63,610 nt of DNA from Actinomyces provencensis. GTDB lineage: Bacteria > Actinomycetota > Actinomycetes > Actinomycetales > Actinomycetaceae. The notes beneath the pieces were generated by a model. It saw nothing but the letters and a program-made list of their open reading frames with translations, was not told the origin of the DNA and made no database searches. The stretch covers positions 2,598,024 through 2,661,633 of the forward strand of contig NZ_LT700212.1 of the NCBI RefSeq assembly GCF_900155435.1, written 5' to 3'. Shown here piece after piece: positions 15,783 to 25,648 of this stretch (position 1 is the first letter of the stretch; each line of letters begins with the position of its first letter). The position numbers and the translations under genes were made by a program.

Positions 15783-18700
15783 TCACACCAGCAGTGGCAC
15801 CTGGATCTTGTGCACCTTCCCTCCTTGTGCGAAATAGCCTCGCCCAGGCGTCATCTCGCGACCGGGCACGGCGGGAACGCCGGTGCCGAGCACGGTGTCC
15901 CCGTCCCCCAGAGCCGGACAGAGCACGATTCCCGCACGCCCGCCCCGAAGCGCCGATGACAGTCCCCCGCCCCGACCCCAACCGACCAGGTCTGCCTCCC
16001 CCACCACGAGGTGCCCATTCGACCTGGCCAGACCGATCACCTCGGCGAGCTCCTGGTCCGCGGCCGTGTAGACGAGGTCGGCGAACCCCTCGACCACGAG
16101 CACCACGCCCGGGGTGCCCTCCGGTGCCGCCTCCTCGAAGAGGGCGCGTGAACCCTGCAGCATGCGCGCGACCTCGTCAGACCCCTTCGCACTGTCCTTC
16201 CAGCGAAAGCGGCCGACCAACGCGGAGCGCCCCGAGGACGCGTGCAGGAACACCGCCCCCGGACACTGCGACCGTAGGGCATGCACCACCCAGGCAACGG
16301 CATTCGAGCGACCCGTCTGTGGCGCCCCACCGACGCAGAGCGTCCCCACCGGACGGAAGCCCAGGGGCGCCAGGGTCTCCCCGTCGATGCCGATGACGGG
16401 CTGTCCGTCCTGGACCGGTGCCACGGTCGCGCCCTCGACAAGCTGGGGTAGCGAACCGATTGCCGGAGGCCTCACCCTGCCCTGCTCGGTCATGAAGCCA
16501 CCCAGTTGCTCCATGAGCCTCGCCTGGGCCAGGGCATTGATGTTGTCCCCGAGGATCGCCAGCTGCAGCAGCTGCGGGCGCCCGACCTGCATCGCACGAC
16601 CGGGCAGGCTGGTCGGGTCGAGGACGTCCTTGGGGAGACCGAAGAACAGGTAGGCGTCCTCGTCCGTCTGCCGAAGGACGACCTTGCGCTGGAAGTTCGA
16701 CGCCAGGGAGCTGGGCACGGCCTGCTGACGGTCCGCCGTGGCCGCGACGTGGACACCGACGGCGCGACCGTCCAGGAGGATCTGCTGGAACCTGTTCCAG
16801 GTCCTCAGGCGTCTGCCCGACGCCTGGTACTCCTCGGCGAGGACCCCGATGCCGTCCACCAGGAGCAGCATCCGCGGTTCGTGCCCTCTTCCCGAGATGC
16901 GCCGGTAGGACCCCAGGTCTGCCGCCCGCACTGCGGAGTAGCGCGCCGCCCGTTCCTCGACGAGGCCCGCAAGCATGTCCACCAGACGCGAGACCCTCTC
17001 CTCGTCGTCACCCGGCACGACATCCCCGACATGGGGAAGCGCGCGGAGCATGTCCAGACCACCCCCCGCGAAATCGATGCCGTAGACGTCCACGGGTCCG
17101 CCGCGAGGCGTGATCGCAGCGGCGATCGCCAGGGACCGCAGGGCCGTCGTCTTCCCGGAGCCCGACGCGCCGTAGTAGGCGATGTTGCCCTCCCTGTCGG
17201 GGCGGAAGTACTCCGCGACCTGAGCCTGGTCCTCGGGGACGTCGATCACGCCGAGAACCAGCTCGGAGTCCGTGCGCTGACGCAGGTTCCGGATGTTGTA
17301 GGTCTGGGCGAGGTCCGGCAACCAGGGTCTGCGTGGCTCCGGGATCCCCCCGGCATCCGCGGCCTTCCGTAGCGTGTCCACGACCCGGTCGATGTCCTGG
17401 GCGACGTCACCGCTGGGACGCGGCGCTTCGGCCACCTGCCAGGCGCGAGGGGAGCCGAACCCCAACTCCTCGACCCCGACCGCAGCCACCTTCGCCTCCT
17501 GGGTGGTGCGCGCGCCGGGATAGGCCGACTGGAACACGGTGATGCGTCCGGGTCCGGTCTTGGCGGCGCCGCGTCCCGGCGCACCCTGCGGGAAATGGGC
17601 GGCGAGCACATCCCCCAGGACGTCCTGGGAGTCGGCCTCGTCGGCCATGCGCAGGGCGACGCGGAGATTCGTGTTCGCCCGTAGGTTGTCCTTGATCACC
17701 CCGGCCGGCCTCTGGGTGGCCAGGATCAGGTGGAGGCCCAGGGACCGCCCCCTCTGTGCGACATCCACGACCCCGTCGACGAACTCGGGAACCTCCCCGA
17801 CCAGAGCCGCGAACTCATCGATCACGATCACCAACGAGGGCGGACAGTCAGGATCCCCCCGCTTCTCCAGCGTCACCAGGTCCTTGGCATTCTTGGCGTT
17901 GAGCAGCTTCTCCCGGTGGTGCAACTCGGCCCTCAGGGAGGTCAGGGCTCGCCGCACCATGTACGGGGAGAGATCGGTGACCAGACCGACGAAGTGGGGC
18001 AGGTCCGTGCAGCGCGCGAATGCGGACCCACCCTTGTAGTCCACGAAGAGGAAGGTCACGCGGTCCGGGGACAGCGCCTGGGCCATTCCCAGCACCCATG
18101 CCTGGAGGAACTCCGACTTCCCGGCGCCCGTGGTGCCACCCACCAACGCGTGGGGTCCCTGGGTGCGCAGGTCCAGGCTCACCGGCGCCGCGACCCCCTG
18201 CCCGACCAGGGCCGCGAGGCTGACCGGGGACTGGGCGCGTGGCTGCGCGCCGGGACTCCGGTCGGACACCGACCCGCTGGCCCGCCAGCGCTCCAGCGCT
18301 GCCTCGGAGTTGTCGGCGAGCTCATGACCGGTCATCTGGACGTAGGAGATGGACCCCGGCAGGTCCGAGTCGTCGTCCACGGGCACACCTGCGTCGACGA
18401 TGGGTGCCAGTGAGCGCGCCAGGCGGGCCGCGTCCACCACCGGCAGCCGGTCCAGGGTGACGGGCTGGACCACGCGTGAGCGCCTGACCTCCCCCACCGC
18501 CCCCGTGCGGTCGTCGATGGCCACGAAGGTCCGGCAGGCTGCAGGCAGGTCGTTGAAGTCCTCGGCGCACCACACGAAGTAGATCCCGTGGTCGGGTCCC
18601 CTCTCCGCGAGACGGTTCAGACGCGCGCGGTCGACACCCGACCCGTCGACGACCACGAGGACCGCCGGAAGCGTGTTCGGGTACGTCGGGTCCTTCGTGT

Positions 18701-20231
18701 CGGACCCCTCCGGACCGCGCGTGGGGTGCGGAGCGCCCGCCCATGTTCCGGCACCGTCACCACTGCGCGCATCCAGCAGGCCCTCCAGGGAGGCGAGAAG
18801 CTCCGTTCCCGTCGCGGGGTCCGCAGCCAGATGGATGCCGTCCAGCGGCGAGTGCGGGGAACTCACGTGCGGCAGCCATTCCAGCCACTGCCACCCGGGC
18901 AGGCGCTCGCCGGAGGTCAGGCAGGCGATGACCACCTCCGCAGGTGAGTACAGGGACACCACCTGGCCGACCACCGCGCACTGGACCTGCTGGAGCCACT
19001 CCCCGGTTCCGCACAGACCCAGGCCACCACTGGCACGCAGGTCCGCCACCACGGGGACGTCCTGCAGTGTCGAGAACTCCTCCACCAGGGACTGAGCGGC
19101 CGCGACGCACTCAGGAATCCCCCTACCCGGATCGTCCACTTCGAACTCGACCGAAGCCGCATCGCCACCAGTACCCAGGCGGATCCGCAGGAACTCCGGG
19201 TTCTCCGGTCGCCGCGCCCACAGCAGTCCGTCCCTGCGCAGGACTGCCGTGACCACCCGGTCGATGCTCGGGTACTGGGAGTGGCGCGCCTCCACTTCGG
19301 CCCGGCGGTGGCCGTCGAGCTCCTCGCGCAGATGGGAGAGCGCGCCCGAGAAGGACTCCAGGCCCCTCTTCCGGGCAGACCTCTCCTGCCAGCGCAGATC
19401 GATCCAGTTGCCGATCATCAGCAGGGGCGAGAGCGCCACGAAGACGACCGACAGCAGTTGCCGGGTCACGGCGAACATGACCGCTCCCATGACCAGTGGG
19501 GCGATCATCGCCAGAACGGGGAAACGTCCCCTGTCGGGGGCCTCGGGAGCCTGCGGGACCTTCACCTGCTGGACACCCACCCGGGGGAGCAGCTGTGGGG
19601 GACGCGTGAAACCGATGTCAGTGCTCTCGGCCAGACCCGCGTCCGGCTTCCTCACCTGGGTGATCCGCAGTGTCGTGTCACCCACCAGCACGTCGTCCCC
19701 GGCCCCCACACCCGTCCTCTGGACCCGCTGGTCGCCCACCACCACACCGTTGGCCGAGTTGAGGTCATGGACCTCCACCCCGGCTCCGACGGTGACCCGC
19801 ATGTGTCTCTTCGAGACCAGTCGGTCCGTCAGCGTCACGTCGCAGGTCCGCGAGCGCCCAACGGTCGTCGAACCGAAGGGGAGTGGAACGACCATCCCCC
19901 GGTCCGGGCCGGCCAGCACGCGAAGCTCGGCCGCCTTGGCGGATCCGGACCCCGTCGACTGCTGGGCGTCGACGATGTCCACCACCGCACCGGACCTCAA
20001 CCCGGACTCCGTCACGAGGGCAGTCGGGGAGAGCACGTTGAGCACCCGGTCCGCCAGGGGGTCGATGATGCGCAGCGTGACCGACTCCGGGTCCACGGGC
20101 GCACCACTGCCCGTCGGACCAGCTGTTGCGAGTGCCGCTGCGACATCACCGGCGGTCGCGGTGTTGTCGGCAGTGACCTGCAGGTCGATCCCTTCCGCTC
20201 CCCTGCCACGCAGGGTCAGCTTGATCCTCAT
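15783..20231 (-). CDS. EccC/EssC-like FtsK/SpoIIIE ATPase with YukD-like and FHA domains
   Basis: A 1,482-residue motor ATPase of a type VII-like secretion system. Residues 1-90 look like a YukD/ubiquitin-like domain. An FHA domain follows (about 105-185; VGRSRTC, VSKRHMRV, DLNSANGVVV). Two transmembrane helices lie at about 235-275. Then come three tandem FtsK-type ATPase modules. The first has Walker A GGTTGAGKSE (about 700) and Walker B LVIVIDEFAAL. The second has GASGSGKTT (about 1022) but VDG instead of an acidic pair. The third (about 1303) has GGAPQTGRSN, lacking the Walker Lys. The architecture is closer to Firmicutes EssC (FHA-bearing) than to mycobacterial EccC. The start ATG overlaps the stop of the FHA-winged-helix gene (ATGA), showing translational coupling. 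It probably recognises and drives export of the WXG proteins encoded next. Confidence 0.93.
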   Translation of the reverse strand: MRIKLTLRGRGAEGIDLQVTADNTATAGDVAAALATAGPTGSGAPVDPESVTLRIIDPLADRVLNVLSPTALVTESGLRSGAVVDIVDAQQSTGSGSAKAAELRVLAGPDRGMVVPLPFGSTTVGRSRTCDVTLTDRLVSKRHMRVTVGAGVEVHDLNSANGVVVGDQRVQRTGVGAGDDVLVGDTTLRITQVRKPDAGLAESTDIGFTRPPQLLPRVGVQQVKVPQAPEAPDRGRFPVLAMIAPLVMGAVMFAVTRQLLSVVFVALSPLLMIGNWIDLRWQERSARKRGLESFSGALSHLREELDGHRRAEVEARHSQYPSIDRVVTAVLRRDGLLWARRPENPEFLRIRLGTGGDAASVEFEVDDPGRGIPECVAAAQSLVEEFSTLQDVPVVADLRASGGLGLCGTGEWLQQVQCAVVGQVVSLYSPAEVVIACLTSGERLPGWQWLEWLPHVSSPHSPLDGIHLAADPATGTELLASLEGLLDARSGDGAGTWAGAPHPTRGPEGSDTKDPTYPNTLPAVLVVVDGSGVDRARLNRLAERGPDHGIYFVWCAEDFNDLPAACRTFVAIDDRTGAVGEVRRSRVVQPVTLDRLPVVDAARLARSLAPIVDAGVPVDDDSDLPGSISYVQMTGHELADNSEAALERWRASGSVSDRSPGAQPRAQSPVSLAALVGQGVAAPVSLDLRTQGPHALVGGTTGAGKSEFLQAWVLGMAQALSPDRVTFLFVDYKGGSAFARCTDLPHFVGLVTDLSPYMVRRALTSLRAELHHREKLLNAKNAKDLVTLEKRGDPDCPPSLVIVIDEFAALVGEVPEFVDGVVDVAQRGRSLGLHLILATQRPAGVIKDNLRANTNLRVALRMADEADSQDVLGDVLAAHFPQGAPGRGAAKTGPGRITVFQSAYPGARTTQEAKVAAVGVEELGFGSPRAWQVAEAPRPSGDVAQDIDRVVDTLRKAADAGGIPEPRRPWLPDLAQTYNIRNLRQRTDSELVLGVIDVPEDQAQVAEYFRPDREGNIAYYGASGSGKTTALRSLAIAAAITPRGGPVDVYGIDFAGGGLDMLRALPHVGDVVPGDDEERVSRLVDMLAGLVEERAARYSAVRAADLGSYRRISGRGHEPRMLLLVDGIGVLAEEYQASGRRLRTWNRFQQILLDGRAVGVHVAATADRQQAVPSSLASNFQRKVVLRQTDEDAYLFFGLPKDVLDPTSLPGRAMQVGRPQLLQLAILGDNINALAQARLMEQLGGFMTEQGRVRPPAIGSLPQLVEGATVAPVQDGQPVIGIDGETLAPLGFRPVGTLCVGGAPQTGRSNAVAWVVHALRSQCPGAVFLHASSGRSALVGRFRWKDSAKGSDEVARMLQGSRALFEEAAPEGTPGVVLVVEGFADLVYTAADQELAEVIGLARSNGHLVVGEADLVGWGRGGGLSSALRGGRAGIVLCPALGDGDTVLGTGVPAVPGREMTPGRGYFAQGGKVHKIQVPLLV

Positions 20232-21079
20232 CGCTCCCCCCGCCCCGCACCCGCCGTGGCCGTGGCCCTGGCAGTGGCAGTGGCAGCGCCATTGCCGGCG
20301 ACGCTTCCCGCCCGGTTCCGCGCACGCTCCTCGTCCAGGAGATGCAGGTCGTCCCGGGTGACCAACCGGGCGGCGACCGCGTACTCGACAAGGCGCACAC
20401 GCCGATACCTCGCGTGTTGGCCCGGCCCTCCCCTGAGTCCCCCCACCCCCAGGCGGTCCAGCTTCTCCGCCACGTTGTCGAGCTTGCGGTTGAAACGGGT
20501 GAGTGGCCATCCCAGGCGCTGCGCGGCTTCTGCAGACCTCGGTATGTCGACGGGCCCAGAACCTGCCCGCAGCAGCCAGGGCTCTGCCAGGGCCAGGACC
20601 AGCAGGAACTGGGAGGGGGTGAAGCGGACCTCGCCCACTGTCGTCTCACCGTTTCCCGTCACGGGACCACCCGCACGCATGTAGGCGGGACCGGGGATGT
20701 CGATGTCGAACTCGTAGGTGGTGGGACCTGCGGAGAAGACGACCGTCAGCGCCTCGAAGACCAGGGGCAGCCGCGCTCCCGGGCCGACCCACGCCTGCAT
20801 CATCCCGGAGGAGTCCGCGACGGTCGCCGCGATGCGGGACCCGACGTTCTCGATCCACCACAACCCGTCCCGCGCAAAGATCTCGAGGAAGCGCCGATGG
20901 AGGAAGGGATTGTCGTCGACGGACAGGTCCGCCTCACGACCCACCACGAAGCTGCCCGCCGGGTCCAGGTGGTACTCCTCCCCACAGAAGGAGATGATCG
21001 CCGTCGGCGTCCCCGTCGGTGAGGGCGTCCCTCCCTGGCCTGGGACCAGGTGCTCCATTGCCCGTGCTGCGCTGTTCAT
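20228..21079 (-). CDS. FHA domain protein with C-terminal winged-helix-like domain
   Basis: A cytoplasmic protein of 283 residues. The N-terminal half is an FHA-like fold (GSFVVGREADLSVDD, LHRRFLEI, ENVGSR at about 40-85) that may bind phosphothreonine. The central part (about 150-245; FTPSQFLLVLALAEPWLLRA, RRLGWPLTRFNRKLDNVAEK) has the helix pattern of a winged helix-turn-helix seen in actinobacterial FHA proteins of similar loci. An Ala/Thr/Arg-rich tail ends the protein. It could link kinase signalling to transcription of the secretion genes; this is inference. The ATG at 21079 overlaps the kinase stop by four bases and its own stop overlaps the ATPase start by four. GGAG lies upstream of the start. 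Confidence 0.82.
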   Translation of the reverse strand: MNSAARAMEHLVPGQGGTPSPTGTPTAIISFCGEEYHLDPAGSFVVGREADLSVDDNPFLHRRFLEIFARDGLWWIENVGSRIAATVADSSGMMQAWVGPGARLPLVFEALTVVFSAGPTTYEFDIDIPGPAYMRAGGPVTGNGETTVGEVRFTPSQFLLVLALAEPWLLRAGSGPVDIPRSAEAAQRLGWPLTRFNRKLDNVAEKLDRLGVGGLRGGPGQHARYRRVRLVEYAVAARLVTRDDLHLLDEERARNRAGSVAGNGAATATARATATAGAGRGER

Positions 21080-22836
21080 GGTGTCTCCACGCACTCTGTC
21101 ACCGGGGAGGTCGTCCTCCCCGAGGAATCCCTGCGGACGACCTCGAGACAGGTTCGGCCCTGGACGGGGTCGACCGTGACGGTGGTGTCATTCGTCTCGC
21201 GGACCTGGTGGTTCTCCAGGGGGTCCACGACCCTGTAGAGGTAGGAGTCCCCCTCCCCCGTCGTCCCCTCCCAGGTGAAGACGACCGATGTGCCCTCCAC
21301 CTCTCCCGAGAGTCCCTCCACCCCCGCGCCGGAGGAGGCGACGGGAAGACCGGCGGGCGCCTCGGACGTGCTGCCGGGGTCCACCACCTCCGTCGTCCCC
21401 TCGCCCCGGAAGCGGGTCCACGCCCCGAACCCGACGACGAGGAGGACGACGAGGACGGCGACGAGCAGGCCGACCCACCGACCTCGCGAGGGTGGCGCCG
21501 TGTCGGGGTGAGCCGCTGTGCCAGGGGGGGTTCCGGGCCCAACGGCCACGTCCACGTCCTGGATCCCTCCGGTCGCCGGAGCCGGTGTGGGGACGCCTGA
21601 CGGCGCCGGTGCCGGGACGCCGGGCGTCGGCGGGCCACCTGCCGGGGCGCTGCTGCGGTGCACCGTCCGGTCCAGACCCTCGACCGTCCGGGACGTACCC
21701 ATCCGATCCGCAGATGCGGACGCGGGCACAGCGGAGGGCTTCCAGTGCGGGACGTCCACCGCTCCCGGGGCACCGACGGGGCGCGATGGGGCGGAGCCAC
21801 CCGGGTCGATCCGCGGGACCACCGCCCGTGTCCCGTCCTCGTCGGGACGCGGGCGATCACGGACGTCCCTGGTCGGACCGGGTCCGGTGGGGGGCCCATC
21901 GGGGTCGATCATGGCGAAGGAACGTGCGCGGGTCGCGTCCTCCGCATCCTCATCGAGGTCATCGGGCACGGACTCGTCGAGGACGTCGATGGGCGTGCTG
22001 CGCTGGTGCATGTCGACCTGGACCTGCTGGAGTGCATGCGCCAGGTCCAGGGCGGAGGAGTACCTGCGCGCGGGTTCCTTGGACATGGCGATCGCCAGGA
22101 TGCGTTCCAGTTCCGGGGGGACATCCGCACGACCCGTGCGCGGGACGGGGGCGCGCAAGACCCGGTTGAGCATCGCGATCTCCCGGTTGTCCCCCCCGAC
22201 GACCTCGAAGGGGGAGCGGCCCGTGAGGAACGTGTACACGGTCGCCGCCAGTGAGTAGACGTCCATGGCGGGGCCGAAGGGACCGGAGCCTGTCTGCTGC
22301 TCCGGAGGCGCCCAGGGCACGGAGAACCCCGAGTCCCCACTGGTCCCGCCGGGGCCTGTCGCCACGGCGATCCCGAAGTCGGTGAGGACGGGATGGCCGA
22401 ACTGCGTGACCAAGATGTTCGCGGGCTTGATGTCGCGGTGGAGGATGCCCGAACGGTGCAGGGTCTCCACGGCACCAGCGATCCGGATCCCCATGTCGAG
22501 GACTCGTGGAACCGTGAACTGGCGCTGACGCGCCCGTTGTCCCATGTGGGGAGGTGGGCAGTACTCCATCACCAGGTAGGAGCGTCCGTCCTCCGTGACA
22601 CCCGCGCCGAACACGGAGAGGATGGACGGGTGGGCCGACATGCGCGCCATCAGGTTCGCCTCGGCCTCGAAGGCACTGTTCTGCTCGGGGCTGGCGTCGC
22701 CCCGCAGCACCTTCACGGCGATGTCCCTCTCGGGCATGCGCTGACGGTAGAGGTAGACGTCGGCGAAGCCACCGCTTCCGAGGTGGCTCCTGAACTCCGC
22801 GTTGGGGATGCGCGGTGCCCCCTCCCTCTCCGCCAC
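21076..22836 (-). CDS. Membrane-anchored Ser/Thr protein kinase
   Basis: A 586-residue Hanks-type kinase. The kinase domain (about 12-275) has the glycine loop GSGGFADVY (20-28), the catalytic Lys42 in AVKVL, HRDIKPAN with catalytic Asp135, DFG at 153-155 and the APE-like APPEQ, so it should be active. A Pro-rich juxtamembrane linker, one transmembrane helix (about 455-477) and an extracellular domain of about 85 residues resembling a fibronectin type III fold follow. PASTA repeats are absent, so it is not the usual PknB. It probably phosphorylates the FHA-binding partners encoded around it, opposed by the PP2C phosphatase at 24680. It lies two bases after the FHA gene at 22839 and overlaps the next gene by four bases. 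Confidence 0.93.
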   Translation of the reverse strand: MAEREGAPRIPNAEFRSHLGSGGFADVYLYRQRMPERDIAVKVLRGDASPEQNSAFEAEANLMARMSAHPSILSVFGAGVTEDGRSYLVMEYCPPPHMGQRARQRQFTVPRVLDMGIRIAGAVETLHRSGILHRDIKPANILVTQFGHPVLTDFGIAVATGPGGTSGDSGFSVPWAPPEQQTGSGPFGPAMDVYSLAATVYTFLTGRSPFEVVGGDNREIAMLNRVLRAPVPRTGRADVPPELERILAIAMSKEPARRYSSALDLAHALQQVQVDMHQRSTPIDVLDESVPDDLDEDAEDATRARSFAMIDPDGPPTGPGPTRDVRDRPRPDEDGTRAVVPRIDPGGSAPSRPVGAPGAVDVPHWKPSAVPASASADRMGTSRTVEGLDRTVHRSSAPAGGPPTPGVPAPAPSGVPTPAPATGGIQDVDVAVGPGTPPGTAAHPDTAPPSRGRWVGLLVAVLVVLLVVGFGAWTRFRGEGTTEVVDPGSTSEAPAGLPVASSGAGVEGLSGEVEGTSVVFTWEGTTGEGDSYLYRVVDPLENHQVRETNDTTVTVDPVQGRTCLEVVRRDSSGRTTSPVTECVETP

Positions 22837-22838
22837 GG

Positions 22839-24683
22839 TCAGGCCTCCACCCTCATGGTCACCGAGTCCCCGAGGTCGATGACGTCGCCGGGACGCACGA
22901 TCAGGGGAGCGGACTCACTGATGCGCACGGGTTCCTGGCCCGTGCGCATCAGGAAGGTCCCGTTGTTGGACCCGAGGTCCCGGACCCGCACGTCCCAGCC
23001 GTCGACCCTGACCTCGCAGTGGGTCCGCGAGATCTGTTGGTTGGGACTGGGAACGGGCACCAGATGGGCCTCAGGTCGGCCGGACTGGGAGACGTAGCGG
23101 GGGCGACGCCCGATGATGACATCACGGTCCAGGGGGACGGTCTCCCCCGTGGAGATCACCAGGGAACCCAGGTTCGGGCGTGGGATCGTCACGGATCGAT
23201 CACTCATCCCCTCCCCACAGGTGCGGCACACGGAGGCGTGTGTGGGGTTGGGATGCCCCTCCACGCACAGGATCGCCAGGACCTCGGGGCCCTCGGGCGA
23301 TCCGTCGACCGTGCTCGCCACGCTGCCGGCGATCTCGCGCGCCCTGGCCCGCAGCTCGTCCAGCCTGGTGGAGCGCACCGTGTGGCCGTCGTGGTCACCC
23401 GCGTCGGGCGCCGGGGGCACGGCCCCCGGCGTCGGGACCGCATCGACGAAGAACCCGGTGCCGTCCGCGCCGGACACTGCGCCGCCAGACCCCGCTGACG
23501 CGGGCCCACTTCCGCCCACCGTCCCACCTGTCGGGCTCGGGGAAGGTGCCACCGGCACGTCCCCGGCAGCCGGGGAGGGATCGGGGAGTGCTCCCGCACC
23601 GACGGAAGGACCGGCTGCCTCGGACGGTCCCGTCCCGGAGGGCGCGTCGGACCGGGGACGGGCTGCCTCGTCCGCATCGTCGTCACGCACGTGACGCACG
23701 GCGGCCTCCTCCACCGCGTGGTGGATCGTGTGGTCGGAGAACAGGTCCGAGAAGTCCCCGGACCCGGACATTGCCCCACCGACGTCCCGCGGGCTCGCGG
23801 GACCCCGGTCCGGGAGTCCTTCCCCGGCGTCCTGGTGCACCGATTCCGACGACGACCCGACCGGCCTCCCACCGCTGAGTGGCTGCCCGTCCGGTGGCAC
23901 GTCACCCGGAAGGACACCACCGTGGGCGACGGAGGTCTCCCCGGGCGGAGGGAGCGTGAACGCCACTGCGGACTCCGACCAGGTCACCCCTGCCTCCGTG
24001 GGTGTCCCGGGCGCTCGACCTGACCCACCCGGCAGCGGGTCCGCGGTCGTCCCACTGTCCATCCGTGTCGGCGAGCCCTGCTGCGCCTGTGGGTTCCCAC
24101 CCCCGCCCAGGACCGCGTCACCCCCGGTCGGGTGGACCTCATCCGCGGTCAGCTCCCCGGTCGGCGCGAGGGAGTCCGCCGAGCCCCGCGCCGACACCTC
24201 GTCGTGTCCGATGGCGACAGGGGCCCCGGACCCGTCCGCGCCCCAACTCAGCGACTGGACGGGCACGACGCCGTTGATGATCCTCCATGCCGACTCGGAG
24301 GTCGTGTCGACGAGATCCTCCGCCGGGCAGGTGACGGACCACCCCTCGACCCGGGGCAGTCGGTGCTCCGACCAGGTGATGACATTGCCACTGCTCAGAC
24401 TGTGGGCACCCTCGGAGGACCGCACCACCAACCCGAACACCCCACGCACCGCGATGTGGGCGGTACCCCCCTCGTTGATGAGGGCGACGAAAGCGGGAAG
24501 CGCTGCCAGGTCCGCGGCGAACGCCGAGGTCAGTGACTGGAGGAGGGCGCCGAGATCCGCGCCCGCATTGAGTTCCTCCCAGAAACCGGCGACGAGGTCC
24601 TCCCGCCCGGGTTCGAGCACGATGACGCCCCGGGGAGTGACTGCCGCTGGACACCTCCCTGTGGTCCATGTGCAGTGGGTCAT
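22839..24683 (-). CDS. FHA domain protein with zinc-ribbon-like motif
   Basis: A 614-residue cytoplasmic protein. The N-terminal 160 residues form a conserved-looking globular domain of unknown family. Residues about 165-440 are low-complexity, rich in Gly, Pro, Ser and acidic residues. A short CVEGH...CRTCG motif (about 467-486) looks like a treble-clef or zinc ribbon. The C-terminus is an FHA domain (about 505-614; VIIGRRPRY, ISRTHCEV, DLGSNNGTFL). Such FHA-zinc-ribbon proteins recur in actinobacterial kinase/FtsK loci. It probably acts as an adaptor reading phosphothreonine made by the neighbouring kinase. It overlaps the PP2C stop by four bases (ATGA). Confidence 0.82.
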   Translation of the reverse strand: MTHCTWTTGRCPAAVTPRGVIVLEPGREDLVAGFWEELNAGADLGALLQSLTSAFAADLAALPAFVALINEGGTAHIAVRGVFGLVVRSSEGAHSLSSGNVITWSEHRLPRVEGWSVTCPAEDLVDTTSESAWRIINGVVPVQSLSWGADGSGAPVAIGHDEVSARGSADSLAPTGELTADEVHPTGGDAVLGGGGNPQAQQGSPTRMDSGTTADPLPGGSGRAPGTPTEAGVTWSESAVAFTLPPPGETSVAHGGVLPGDVPPDGQPLSGGRPVGSSSESVHQDAGEGLPDRGPASPRDVGGAMSGSGDFSDLFSDHTIHHAVEEAAVRHVRDDDADEAARPRSDAPSGTGPSEAAGPSVGAGALPDPSPAAGDVPVAPSPSPTGGTVGGSGPASAGSGGAVSGADGTGFFVDAVPTPGAVPPAPDAGDHDGHTVRSTRLDELRARAREIAGSVASTVDGSPEGPEVLAILCVEGHPNPTHASVCRTCGEGMSDRSVTIPRPNLGSLVISTGETVPLDRDVIIGRRPRYVSQSGRPEAHLVPVPSPNQQISRTHCEVRVDGWDVRVRDLGSNNGTFLMRTGQEPVRISESAPLIVRPGDVIDLGDSVTMRVEA

Positions 24684-25648
24684 GAGTGCTCCTTCTCCGT
24701 GCCGGGCATGTGGGCAGCGAGGCCCGTCTGGCCGGGAACCGTCGTCGTGGGGATCGTGTCGTCATCGGCTGGCATGTCACCCTCTCGCGTGAGGGTGGTT
24801 CCCTCCCCGGTGGAGTAGTCCCACGCCGGGGAGGCCTCGACGATGTCGACGACCATGACGGTCACGTTGTCCTTCCCGCCGGCGGTGAGTGCCATGGAGA
24901 CCAGCTCATCGGCCACCTGCTGGGGATCCGCGACGGCGCGCGACACCATCTCGATGAGCGCGTCCGTGACCTCCCCACTGAGGCCGTCGGAGCACAGCAG
25001 GTACCTGTCCCCCGCGAGGGCCGGGACGATGTAGTGGTCAGCGGGGACGACGGGTCCCGACCCCGCCCCGAGCGCTCGCGTGATGACATTGCGTCGTGGG
25101 AGGGCCCGCGCCTGCACCTCCGTCACCGAGCCCGCGTCCAGGAGTTCCTGGACCTCGGAATGGTCCGTGGTCACCTGCGAGAACTCCGACCCGGAGAGGA
25201 GGTAGGTGCGGGAGTCCCCGATGTTGAAGACGCGGACACAGGGCCTGCCGCGGTGCGTGGAGAAGGCCAGTCCCGTCAGGGTCGAGCCGGGGGCCCCCTG
25301 TCCGTCACCCGTTCCCTCGCCCAGTCCGGAGACACGTCGCGCAGCATGGGCGATGGACTCCGAGACCTGGGCTGCGCTGGCGAAGTCGCCCTCGTGGGCC
25401 TCCTGCAGGAGCTGGTCGACGACGATCCCGGACGCGAGCGCCCCCTCCCGATGGCCTCCCATGCCGTCGGCGACCACGAAGAACGGGAAGCGCGCCCCGT
25501 AGGAGTCCTCGTTGTGCTCGCGACGGCACCCGACATCGGTCCGCACCCCGTGGCGCACGAGGACGTGGGGAGGGGCGCCACCGTCCGGCCCCTCCGGCGG
25601 GTCTGCGGTGGGGACACTTCGTGGCAGGGAGGTGGGGGTGTCAACCAC
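24680..25648 (-). CDS. PP2C-family Ser/Thr protein phosphatase
   Basis: A 322-residue PPM/PP2C phosphatase. All metal-binding motifs are present: RREHNEDSYG, VVADGMGGHREG, GSTLTGLAFS, FNIGDSRTYLL, TTDHSEV, LLCSDGLSGEVTD and GKDNVTVMVV. It should be an active Mn/Mg-dependent enzyme that reverses the nearby kinase. A C-terminal tail of about 60 residues is Thr/Pro-rich and may itself carry FHA-recognised phosphothreonines (DTIPTTTVPG). The GTG start at 25648 overlaps the RDD-FHA gene by eight bases and is the latest start keeping the N-terminus, with AGGTCGG upstream. Other GTGs nearby are possible. No membrane helix is visible. Confidence 0.9.
   Translation of the reverse strand: MVDTPTSLPRSVPTADPPEGPDGGAPPHVLVRHGVRTDVGCRREHNEDSYGARFPFFVVADGMGGHREGALASGIVVDQLLQEAHEGDFASAAQVSESIAHAARRVSGLGEGTGDGQGAPGSTLTGLAFSTHRGRPCVRVFNIGDSRTYLLSGSEFSQVTTDHSEVQELLDAGSVTEVQARALPRRNVITRALGAGSGPVVPADHYIVPALAGDRYLLCSDGLSGEVTDALIEMVSRAVADPQQVADELVSMALTAGGKDNVTVMVVDIVEASPAWDYSTGEGTTLTREGDMPADDDTIPTTTVPGQTGLAAHMPGTEKEHS

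Noticed and set aside
21076-22836. Naming the kinase PknB
   Set aside because: The extracellular part is a short FN3-like domain without PASTA repeats and the context is not the cell-division cluster.
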